Positions 26,992 through 35,789 of a stretch of 64,000 bases of DNA are shown in pieces. The DNA comes from Actinomadura luteofluorescens (lineage in GTDB: Bacteria; Actinomycetota; Actinomycetes; Streptosporangiales; Streptosporangiaceae): contig NZ_JACCBA010000001.1 in assembly GCF_013409365.1 (NCBI RefSeq), positions 2,356,001 through 2,420,000 on the forward strand. Direction: 5' to 3'. Position 1 is the stretch's first letter. Every line of letters begins with the position of its first letter. The notes under the pieces are model-generated. The model saw only the letters and a program-made list of their open reading frames with translations. It ran no database searches and was not told the DNA's origin. A program made the position numbers and the translations under genes.

Positions 26992-28493
26992 GGCGCCACC
27001 ACCTCGCGGAGCCGGTCCCGGTCGAGCTTGCGGGTGCGCCCGGAGCGGGGCAGCTCGTCCAGGACGACGATGCGGTCCGGGAGGGCGTCGTGGTCGATGA
27101 CGTCCGGGAGCCTGCGGTGCAGCCGCTCGTGCAGGTCGCCGGTGCCGACCACCGCGAGCACGACCTCCTCGTCCCCCGTGCGCGGGTCCGGCACGCCCAC
27201 GATGGCGGCCTCGGCCACGCCGGGCAGCGCGGCGATCGACGGCTCGTACAGGCCGGGGTAGAGGTTGAACTTGCCGCGGATCAGCATGTCCTTCTTGCGT
27301 CCCGTCAGGACGAGGCGGCCGCCGTCCAGCCGCGCGAGATCGCCGGTCGGCAGCTCGGCGACGGGGTCGGCGCCGAGGTACCCGCGGCACAGGTTGGGGC
27401 CGGACAGCAGCAGCTCGCCGTCCCCGGCCAGGCGGGCGCCGACCCCGGGGAGGGGCGCGCCGAGCAGGTCGCCGGGCCCGCCGTGCGCGAGCTTCTCCCG
27501 CGCCGACGCGATCGCCACGGGCAGGATCTCCGTCATCGCGTACACCGACAGGACCTCCGCGGAGGGGGCCGCCTCGACCGCCTGCCGGAGCACGGCCGCG
27601 GGCGCGGGCGCCGCGCCGAGCAGCACGTACCGGACGGACGGCGGCAGCTCGCGGCACGCGTCCAGGATCTCGGCGAGGTGGACGGGGACGCAGAACGTGT
27701 GCGTGGCCCGCCGCTCGCGCATCAGCCGCGCGAAGTCGGCCGGGGCGCAGAACAGGGGCGGCATCGACCAGCGGGCGCCCGCGATCAGGGTCGGCAGGCC
27801 GAGCATGAGCTGGTCGGTGTGGACGACGTCCCCCGGCCCGAGGGGCAGCCGGGACCGGAACAGGTCGAGCGCCGCCGCCAGCGACGCCTGCGTGTGGACG
27901 ACCGCGCGCGGGTCCGCCGTCGTGCCCGACGTGAAGATCACGGCGGCGGGGGCGTCCGGATCGGGCTCGCGGTCCGGCTCGGGCGCCTCGCCCCGGGCCA
28001 GGCGCGCGAAGGACAGCGCACCCCGGGGCACGCCCGGCAGCCGGCGGCCGACGTGGATGTGCCGCATCGGGCCCTCGCCCGGGATCTGCAGGTCGGCGAG
28101 GTTCGGCAGGAGGAGCCCGCGCCGCCGCGCGTACGCCCGGACGGGCCGGAGCCTGCTGCCCGCGTACAGCACCGATTCCGCCGCCGACCAGCGGGGACGG
28201 GCCAGCCGCAGCCGCGCGGTGAACATCTCGGGCCCGGCGCCCGGGTCGGCGAACACGACCACTCCCCCGGCCGCGACCACGCCCAGCGCGAGGACGAGCG
28301 ACTCCGGCGAGGGGCGCACCGAGAACAGCACGCCGTCGCCCGCGGCGAGCCCGCCGGACAGCAGCCCGTGCCGGACGGCGAGCACCTGCCGCCGCAGGTC
28401 GCCGTAGGTCAGCTCCGTGCCGTCCCCGGAGACCAGGGCGACGGCGGCGGGCGTCCGCGCCGCCTGGTCGAGCAGCCGCCGGACGAGCGTCAT
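26988..28493 (-). CDS. OleC-like AMP-dependent ligase / beta-lactone synthetase candidate
   Basis: The 501-residue adenylating enzyme has A3 VIFTSGTTADPRAVVHTQ (Lys replaced by Arg), A5 SVYAMTEILPVAIAS, A7 LPTGDLARLDGGRLVLTGRK and A10 PRSGRTRKLDRDRL with the catalytic Lys. The MTEILPVA stretch recalls OleC proteins, which adenylate 2-alkyl-3-hydroxy acids and close them to beta-lactones. A plain fatty acyl-CoA/AMP ligase is the alternative. It overlaps the P450 stop by ATGA and the reductase start by GTGA. No thioesterase or carrier protein gene is seen. Confidence 0.72.
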   Translation of the reverse strand: MTLVRRLLDQAARTPAAVALVSGDGTELTYGDLRRQVLAVRHGLLSGGLAAGDGVLFSVRPSPESLVLALGVVAAGGVVVFADPGAGPEMFTARLRLARPRWSAAESVLYAGSRLRPVRAYARRRGLLLPNLADLQIPGEGPMRHIHVGRRLPGVPRGALSFARLARGEAPEPDREPDPDAPAAVIFTSGTTADPRAVVHTQASLAAALDLFRSRLPLGPGDVVHTDQLMLGLPTLIAGARWSMPPLFCAPADFARLMRERRATHTFCVPVHLAEILDACRELPPSVRYVLLGAAPAPAAVLRQAVEAAPSAEVLSVYAMTEILPVAIASAREKLAHGGPGDLLGAPLPGVGARLAGDGELLLSGPNLCRGYLGADPVAELPTGDLARLDGGRLVLTGRKKDMLIRGKFNLYPGLYEPSIAALPGVAEAAIVGVPDPRTGDEEVVLAVVGTGDLHERLHRRLPDVIDHDALPDRIVVLDELPRSGRTRKLDRDRLREVVAP

Positions 28494-29659
28494 GCCGCCC
28501 TCACTTTCCGAGGATCTCCCGACCGGACGGCCAGGTGGCGATAGGTCGGGATCAGAACGTTCCGGGCGGCGGCGCGGCGCGTGACGGTGAGCGGCGCGGC
28601 GGCGAGCAGCGCCCGGGCGACCAGGCGGATCTGCGCCATGGCCAGCGGGTACCCGATGCAGAAGTGCGGCCCGGCGCCGAACCACAGGCGGCGCAGCTCG
28701 GGCGGGTGCGGGCGGTCCAGGTCGAACGGGCCGTGGGCGCGGCAGCAGTTGTGCGTGGCGATCAGCACCCGGTCGCCGGGGCGGATCGCCGCGCCCCCGA
28801 CCACGGCCGGGCGGTGCACGCTGCGCAGCATGACCGGCGTCGGCGTCGCGACCCGCATCGCCTCCTCGACGGCCCGGTCCAGGAGAGCGGGATCCCCGGC
28901 GACGCGGTCGAGCTGCCCGTGGTCGGCGAGCAGGGCGACCAGGCGCGGCAGCAGCGTCGCGACGGTCTCGGTACCGGTCAGGAAGAACGCTCCGGCGGCG
29001 CCGCGCGCCTCGTCCTGCGACAGGCCGAGGGCCCGCATCCGTCCCATGACCGTGGACTCGTCCCCCGCCAGGTAGGACTTGGCCGCGATGTCGCCGAGCG
29101 GGTCGAGCACCGCGCGGGCCCGGCGGGCCTGGGACGGGGAGAGCCGCCGCGTGCGCAGCGACACCATCGAGACGATCTTCTCGCCCTGCTCGAACAGGTC
29201 CCGGTAGGCGGCCTCGGTGCCGCCTTCGAGCCCGATGACCTCGCCGATCACGGTCCCGGCCATGACCCGCGCCGCGTCCACCAGGTCGACGGCCGCGCCG
29301 CGTCCGAGGCGGTCCGACAGCGCGGCCAGCGGCTCGGCCAGCACGCGGGCGCACAGCGCCTCGGTGTAGGCCGGGGTGAACAGGTCGGTCAGGCGGCGGC
29401 GGAGGGCGCGGTGGGCGCCGCCCTCCATGTTGAGCAGGACGGACGGCCCGAGCACGGGCGTCCACAGCTCGCCGGGCGAGCCGGGGCCGTCCTTGCGGAA
29501 CGTCACGCCGTCCATGAGGATCTCGCGGGCCAGGGCGGCGTCGTTCACGACCACCCCGACCCCGGGCACGCGCACGATCGGCCCGCGCCGCGCGACCCCG
29601 CGCAGGAGCGGGTAGGCGACCGGGTGCGCGGCCAGGTAGAGCCGCCTCTCCCAGTTCAT
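28490..29659 (-). CDS. Cytochrome P450 in the OleA-C-D operon
   Basis: This 389-residue P450 is complete: I-helix LTGTETVA near residue 225, ExxR in EEAMR near 266, and the haem loop LWFGAGPHFCIG with the ligand Cys334. It is related along its length to the divergent P450 at 31688. The absence of any signal or membrane anchor fits a soluble bacterial class I P450 needing ferredoxin. It should oxidise the operon's lipid intermediate or product. Its ATG is preceded by a tandem repeat that makes two coupled mini-ORFs. Confidence 0.88.
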   Translation of the reverse strand: MNWERRLYLAAHPVAYPLLRGVARRGPIVRVPGVGVVVNDAALAREILMDGVTFRKDGPGSPGELWTPVLGPSVLLNMEGGAHRALRRRLTDLFTPAYTEALCARVLAEPLAALSDRLGRGAAVDLVDAARVMAGTVIGEVIGLEGGTEAAYRDLFEQGEKIVSMVSLRTRRLSPSQARRARAVLDPLGDIAAKSYLAGDESTVMGRMRALGLSQDEARGAAGAFFLTGTETVATLLPRLVALLADHGQLDRVAGDPALLDRAVEEAMRVATPTPVMLRSVHRPAVVGGAAIRPGDRVLIATHNCCRAHGPFDLDRPHPPELRRLWFGAGPHFCIGYPLAMAQIRLVARALLAAAPLTVTRRAAARNVLIPTYRHLAVRSGDPRKVRAA

Positions 29660-29708
29660 CGGATGTCCCCCGCGTTCATCGGATGTCCCCTGCGCTCATC
29701 GGATGTCC
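29655..29708 (-). repeat. Triplicated ATGA junction with two 7-codon mini-ORFs
   Basis: A 20-base unit occurs nearly three times between the GT2 and P450 genes. On the minus strand each unit ends GACATCCGATGA, which is both the end of one reading frame (DIR-stop) and the next ATG. The GT2 gene ends VDIR, then come MSAGDIR (29699-29676) and MNAGDIR (29679-29656), then the P450 begins. Every junction is an ATGA overlap. Confidence 0.85.
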
Positions 29709-30499
29709 ACGACGGCGGGGCGGTAGCGGTGGTCGGCGTACCAGCCGAGCGTCCTGACGAGGCCGAACGCGCGGAGCCTGCGCACGGACCCGTACACGAC
29801 GACGTCCTCGCGCAGCGCGTAGGCGTCGGTCACGTAGCGGACGCGGTTGACCAGCGCGCGGTCCTCGTGGACGTCCTCGATGCGGGTGCGGGGGAAGCCG
29901 CCCGCCCGCTCGTACAGGTCGGCCGTGATCGCGAGGTTGCAGCCCGGCATCATCACGTACGGGCCGAGGTAGAGCGGGTCCTGGTTGCCGGGACGGAACC
30001 GCCCGAACAGGGCGGCGAGGTCGATGACGGCGGGCAGCAGGCGGCGCTCCCAGAGCCTCAGGGGGAACTCGTCGGTGCGCGGCAGCAGCGGCCCGGACAC
30101 CATCTCCAGCCCCTCGCCGAACGCCCGCCGCACCGCCGCGACCCAGCCGCGGTGGGGCAGGCAGTCGGCGTCGGTGCGGGCGACGTGCGTGGCCCCCGCG
30201 CCGATCGCGTGCCGGACGCCGGTGTCGGCGGCGGCGCCGGTCCCCTTCTCCGGCTCGTGGACGATCCGGACGTCGAACGCCGCGGCGCCCGCGGCGAACT
30301 CCTTGACGGCGGTGGCGGTCCCGTCCGTGCTGCCGTTGTCGACCACGACGAGGGTGAAGCCGGTGTCGGTCTGCTCGGCGAGGCGGCGCAGCGTCGCGCC
30401 GATCGAGCGCTCCTCGTTGTAGGCGGGGACGACGATCCACAGGCTCATCGGGTCCGCGGGGTTCGCAGGCTTCGCAGGGTTCGCAGGGTTCATCGTCAC
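29696..30499 (-). CDS. GT2-family glycosyltransferase
   Basis: The 267-residue protein has the GT-A fold: WIVVPAYNEERSIGATL at the start, VVVDNGSTDGT, the metal-binding D110-A-D112 in ARTDADCLPH, and an acidic TRIEDVHEDRAL segment near 215. It lacks the membrane helices of dolichol-phosphate mannosyltransferases, so a soluble or peripheral sugar transfer to a lipid or scaffold is likely. The first 18 residues are a low-complexity NPANPAKPANPADP repeat from a 9-base tandem repeat; the true start could be the Met before SLWIVV. It overlaps the OleA-like stop by GTGA. Confidence 0.82.
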   Translation of the reverse strand: MTMNPANPAKPANPADPMSLWIVVPAYNEERSIGATLRRLAEQTDTGFTLVVVDNGSTDGTATAVKEFAAGAAAFDVRIVHEPEKGTGAAADTGVRHAIGAGATHVARTDADCLPHRGWVAAVRRAFGEGLEMVSGPLLPRTDEFPLRLWERRLLPAVIDLAALFGRFRPGNQDPLYLGPYVMMPGCNLAITADLYERAGGFPRTRIEDVHEDRALVNRVRYVTDAYALREDVVVYGSVRRLRAFGLVRTLGWYADHRYRPAVVDIR

Positions 30500-31497
30500 A
30501 GCTCCGCGAACATGACGCCGAGGCTGACGCCGCCGGCGAGCCCGATCAGCGCGATCCGGTCGCCGGGCCCGCAGCGGCCCTCGGCGAGCGCGGTGGCGAT
30601 CTGCAGCGGGAGGCTCGCGGACGCGACATTGCCGTGGTCGGGCAGCGTGACGACGAGCCGGTCGGGCGGGATGCCGAGGATCGCGCGCAGCGTCTCCAGG
30701 TAGGGCAGCGTCACCTGGTGGACGCCGACGACCGCGAAGTCGTCCCAGGTCAGCCCGGTCTTGGCGAGCGCGGTGGTGAAGATCTCAGGGCCGGTCGCCA
30801 GGAAGGCGTCCTTCAGCCGCCGGCCGTCCCCGCTGAAGTAGGTGAACTCGGGGTCGCGCGGGTGCATCGAACCGCCGCCCGGGAGCGTCCCGACCCGCCA
30901 GGCGCTGGAGACGGCGGCGAAGTCGCGGTAGAAGATCCCGCCGTCCGGGGCGGCCTCCACGAGCATCGCGGCGCCGCCGTCGGAGAGGGTGTAGCCGGCG
31001 AACGCGTCCACGAACTGGGCGCGGTCGCGCACCTTCCAGCGGACGGCGCGGGACGGGCTCTCGCCCGTGCAGACCAGGACGCGCTCGTGCTGCCCGGTGC
31101 GGATCAGCGCGTCCGCCATCTGGAGCCCGTTGAGGAAGCCGTTGCAGGCGTTCTTGACGTCGAAGACCGGGCAGGTCGCGCCGAGCTTGGCGGCGACGAT
31201 GTGCGCGGTCGCGGGCTCCACGAGGTCCTGCGACGCCGACCCGAAGACCAGCATGTCCAGGCCGGCCGGCTCGACCGCGCGCTCGGCGAGGGCGCGGCGG
31301 GCCGCGGCGACGGCGAGGTCGGACGCCTGCTCGTCGTCGCGCATCACGTGCCGGGACCGGATGCCGGTCATCCGCTCGACGATCGTGGGGTGCGGGCGGT
31401 ACCCGGGGCTCTCGGCCGCGACGCGGGCCTCGACCTCGGCGCTGCTGACCGTCCGGTCCGGCAGGTGCGCGGCGACGGCGGTGATGCGGGCTCTCAT
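30496..31497 (-). CDS. OleA-like thiolase-fold acyl-CoA condensing enzyme
   Basis: The 333-residue protein belongs to the KAS III/OleA branch. The Cys-His-Asn triad is complete: Cys118 in FDVKNACNGFLNG, His260 in VGVHQV, and Asn290 in DHGNVASASLP. The stretch VEPATAHIVAAKLG with Glu94, 24 residues before the Cys, matches the OleA segment that holds the Glu reaching into the partner active site for non-decarboxylative condensation of two acyl-CoAs. This favours OleA over FabH. It opens the five-gene operon. Confidence 0.84.
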   Translation of the reverse strand: MRARITAVAAHLPDRTVSSAEVEARVAAESPGYRPHPTIVERMTGIRSRHVMRDDEQASDLAVAAARRALAERAVEPAGLDMLVFGSASQDLVEPATAHIVAAKLGATCPVFDVKNACNGFLNGLQMADALIRTGQHERVLVCTGESPSRAVRWKVRDRAQFVDAFAGYTLSDGGAAMLVEAAPDGGIFYRDFAAVSSAWRVGTLPGGGSMHPRDPEFTYFSGDGRRLKDAFLATGPEIFTTALAKTGLTWDDFAVVGVHQVTLPYLETLRAILGIPPDRLVVTLPDHGNVASASLPLQIATALAEGRCGPGDRIALIGLAGGVSLGVMFAEL

Positions 31498-31687
31498 GGG
31501 CTCGGGTCCCCCGGTTCCTCGTGCTCGGTGTCCGGCAAGCCTCGTCGGCCGCGGGCGCTCCCGGTCAGGGGAACCCTACGCATCCCGAGCCGGGCGTTGT
31601 ACCCGGTTCGGCCTGAGTACTGCCACTTAGCCCGGTTTGAGGGATACCACGTTTCCATCCGGATTCCGGAACCGCCAGAATCGGCGG
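31498..31687. promoter_or_regulatory. Divergent promoter region of the OleA operon and second P450
   Basis: The gap must hold both promoters, but I see no convincing -35/-10 pair. A TCCGG-ATT-CCGGA palindrome is at 31658-31670, followed by a CCGCC/GGCGG hairpin that ends against the P450 GTG start. No KstR-like site is present, so this cluster appears to be controlled separately from the steroid genes. Confidence 0.4.
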
Positions 31688-32881
31688 GTGACCAGCACGA
31701 AGACCGACAGGGCGGCGCGGCACGAGGCCCGCCTGCTGTGGACGGCGAACCCGGGCCTGTTCGCCCTCCTGGAGGCGGCGCGCCACACCGGCCCCATCAC
31801 CCGCGTCCCGAGGCTCGGGTGGGTGGTGACCGACCCCGTCCTCGCGCGGCAGGTCCTCAACGACCACGCCGCCTTCGGCATGAACGGCGAGGGCGGCGTC
31901 GGCCACCTCTGGACGCAGCTGTTCGGGGACGAGATGGGGCGGTTCTTCGGCGGTGCGACCCACGCCGAGGTCCGCACCCGCGCCCGCGACCTGTTCACCG
32001 AGGACGCCGCCCGGGTCCTGGTGGAGCGTTCCCAGGGCCGGACCCACGCCGCGCTCGCCGCCCGCCTCGCCGCCGGGACGGGCGTCGACGTCGCCGACGC
32101 GGCCCGCGTCATGGCCGGACGCATGGTCGCCGACCTGCTGGGCCTGCCCGCGGACCGGGCCGACGCCGACTACCGCGCGCTCTTCGCCGCCGGGGAACGG
32201 CTCGCCCGGCTGGCGCTCGGCACGACCGCGTCCACCGGCCTCGACCCGGCCGTCCTCGCGCGGGCCCGCGCCGTCGTGGACGAGATCACCGCCGGAGTCC
32301 CGCGCGCCTACCGGACGGCCGGAACCGGCACCCTGCTCGGCCGCTGCCGCGAGATGGGCCTCGGCCTGCCGCTCGCCCGCGGCCTGGCGACCCTGCTGGT
32401 GATCGCCGGAACGGAGACCGGGGTGTCCGGGACCGTCCGCACCGCGGCCCTGCTGCACGACACCGGAGGGCAGCGGGCCCTGCTGGACGATCCGTCCCTC
32501 ATGGACAACGCGGTACGGGAGGGGCTGCGCGTCGCGGCCCCGGCGCCGGTGATCGGGCGGCACGTCGCCCGGGACGCGGCGGTCGGCGGGCGGCGGCTCC
32601 GCGCGGGCGACCGGGTCCTGCTGCTGACCTACCGGGCGACGGGCGCCGCCGGGCCGTTCGACGTCCGGCGCGCCTACGTCCCGGAGACGCGGCAGCTGTG
32701 GTTCGGCGGCGGGCGCCACCTGTGCCTCGGCGCCGCCGTCGCGCGCGTGCAGGTGGCCCGGATGCTGGAGACGCTGCTGTCCTCCGGCCGCCCGTACCGG
32801 GTGGTCTCCCGCCGCCCGGCCCGCCGCGTCCTCGTCCCGTCGTACGCCGAGCTCCGCGTCCGGCCCGCCCGGTACCCGTGA
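31688..32881 (+). CDS. Cytochrome P450, divergent from the OleA operon
   Basis: The 397-residue P450 shows I-helix VIAGTETGVSG near 238, ExxR in REGLR near 282, and the haem loop LWFGGGRHLCLG with Cys346. It is a paralogue of the P450 at 28490: both have a GPI-RVP-G-VV start and a shared DAARVMAG segment. I take the GTG at 31688; the frame extends to a TTG at 31637 without homology. The lack of a ribosome-binding site and a hairpin at the start suggest unusual initiation. A role with the divergent operon is inferred from proximity and paralogy. Confidence 0.85.
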   Translation: MTSTKTDRAARHEARLLWTANPGLFALLEAARHTGPITRVPRLGWVVTDPVLARQVLNDHAAFGMNGEGGVGHLWTQLFGDEMGRFFGGATHAEVRTRARDLFTEDAARVLVERSQGRTHAALAARLAAGTGVDVADAARVMAGRMVADLLGLPADRADADYRALFAAGERLARLALGTTASTGLDPAVLARARAVVDEITAGVPRAYRTAGTGTLLGRCREMGLGLPLARGLATLLVIAGTETGVSGTVRTAALLHDTGGQRALLDDPSLMDNAVREGLRVAAPAPVIGRHVARDAAVGGRRLRAGDRVLLLTYRATGAAGPFDVRRAYVPETRQLWFGGGRHLCLGAAVARVQVARMLETLLSSGRPYRVVSRRPARRVLVPSYAELRVRPARYP

Positions 32882-32909
32882 CGGCGCCGGTGACGGCGGC
32901 CCGGGCCCG

Positions 32910-33299
32910 CTAGACCTCGGGGATCTCGGTCGGCGGGGCGTCCTTCTCCGGGGCCTCCTTATCCGGGGCCGTCGGGGTCGGGGCGGGCGCCGGGGAGTGC
33001 GTGATCGTCGGGCCGACCGGCCGCGCGGGGCGCTCGTCGCGGGGCGCCGAGTTCCACCACCAGAGCGCGAAGGAGATCGCGAGCAGCACCAGCACGCCGC
33101 CGGCCACCTGGAGCACCGCGGTCCGGTGGGTCGGCTCGCGGCGCGGGCGGCGGCCCCCGGCCCGCCGCGCGGCGCGGCGGGATCTGCGCCGCTCGCGCCG
33201 GGACGGGGGCCGGGCGCGCTCGCGCGCGGACGGCTCGGTGAAGACGGCGCTCCTGACGAAGTCCTCGTCGAACACGGGCTCGTCGAAATCTGCGGCCAT
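32910..33299 (-). CDS. Small single-pass membrane protein
   Basis: This 129-residue protein begins with an acidic FDEPVFDEDFVRSAVFTEPSA segment, followed by an Arg-rich stretch, one membrane helix near 67-85 (VAGGVLVLLAISFALWWW) and a Pro/Thr/Glu-rich tail outside. This layout recurs in actinobacterial hypothetical proteins with a conserved EDFVR start. I do not know its function. It converges with the second P450 gene. Confidence 0.7.
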   Translation of the reverse strand: MAADFDEPVFDEDFVRSAVFTEPSARERARPPSRRERRRSRRAARRAGGRRPRREPTHRTAVLQVAGGVLVLLAISFALWWWNSAPRDERPARPVGPTITHSPAPAPTPTAPDKEAPEKDAPPTEIPEV

Positions 33300-33418
33300 G
33301 GGACTCTCCGGCGCGGGGGGATCGTCGTGCGCCCAGGCTAGTCGACGCGGCCGGCACCCCCGCGTGCCGCGGCCCGCGCGCGATCCCTCTCACCGGGACC
33401 GGCCTTCCCCCGCAAAGT

Positions 33419-34627
<1,209 letters not shown>

Positions 34628-34726
34628 CGAGGCGGGCATCCTGGAGTACAGGACAGCGCACGACCACGGGTCCCGGTCCCAGCGGCCGGGGCCCTCGAAC
34701 CATGACAGGCGCGAAAGGCGGTCTCG

Positions 34727-35716
34727 GTGCAGCCGGAACCTGAGGACCTCGGCGGCGGGCTGTGGAGCGTCCCCGTCCCCATCCCGGACAACCCCCTGTC
34801 GTACACGCTGGTGTACGCGGTGGAGAGCCCCCGGGGCCCCGTCCTGGTCGACGCGGGCTGGCAGCACGAGGACGCGTGGACGGCCCTGCGCGACGGGCTC
34901 GGCACGTTCGGGATCGACGTCGCCGACGTGTACGGCGTGGTCGTCACGCACTTCCACCCCGACCACGCGGGCCTCGCCGGGCGCGTCCGCGAGACGTCCG
35001 GCGCCTGGATCGCCATGCACCACTCCGACGCCGCGATCGTCCGGCTGTTCAACGAGGTCGGCCAGGGCGGCCGCCGCTCGTTCGAGCTGACCGCGCTGCG
35101 CCGCGCCGGCGCGGCCGAGTCGGACCTGACCGGGCCCACCCAGCAGACCCGGGTCTCGCCGCCCGCCGTCCCGGACCGCGAGCTGTCCGACGGCGACCTG
35201 GTGGACGTCCCCGGCCGCCGGCTCCAGGCCGTGTGGACCCCCGGGCACACGCCCGGCCACATCTGCCTGCACCTGGAGGACGGCGACCGCATCTTCACCG
35301 GCGACCACGTCCTGCCGCGCATCACCCCGCACATCGGCCTCTACCCCTACGACACCCCGGACGTGGACCCGCTGAGCGACTTCCTCGGCTCGCTCGACAA
35401 GGTGTCGGCCATGACGGTGGGCGAGGTCCTGCCCGCCCACCAGCACCGCTTCCGCGGCCTCGGGGACCGCGCCCGCGAGATCATCGGCCACCACGAGGAG
35501 CGCCTCGCGGAGGTGGCGGCGCTGCTGTCCCCGAGCCCCGTCACCCTCTGGGACCTCACCGCCGGCCTCACCTGGCGCCACCCGTGGCCCGAGATGGCCC
35601 AGCAGGCCCGGCGCATGGCCGCCGCCGAGGCCGCCGCGCACCTGCGCACCCTGGAGACCCGGGGCGTCGCCCGCCGCGACGGCGACGACGACCCCCTGCG
35701 CTACGTCCTGCGCTGA
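34727..35716 (+). CDS. Metallo-beta-lactamase-fold hydrolase
   Basis: The 329-residue protein carries the MBL metal signature H75-F-H77-P-D79-H80 in VVVTHFHPDHAGLAG, a third His in WTPGHTPGHICLHLEDG, and the bridging Asp in IFTGDHVLPRITPHIG. A C-terminal helical region includes a HEERLAEV segment typical of MBL proteins next to beta-oxidation genes, which often act as thioesterases or lactonases. It follows the thiolase by 99 bases, so co-transcription is possible. GTG start. The substrate is unknown. Confidence 0.82.
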   Translation: MQPEPEDLGGGLWSVPVPIPDNPLSYTLVYAVESPRGPVLVDAGWQHEDAWTALRDGLGTFGIDVADVYGVVVTHFHPDHAGLAGRVRETSGAWIAMHHSDAAIVRLFNEVGQGGRRSFELTALRRAGAAESDLTGPTQQTRVSPPAVPDRELSDGDLVDVPGRRLQAVWTPGHTPGHICLHLEDGDRIFTGDHVLPRITPHIGLYPYDTPDVDPLSDFLGSLDKVSAMTVGEVLPAHQHRFRGLGDRAREIIGHHEERLAEVAALLSPSPVTLWDLTAGLTWRHPWPEMAQQARRMAAAEAAAHLRTLETRGVARRDGDDDPLRYVLR

Positions 35717-35789
35717 CGTTCCCGATCCGCCGCCCGGTGTCGTCCGTGGACGTTAGTCTGCCCGCCGACGATCTCCGAAGGGATGGCGG

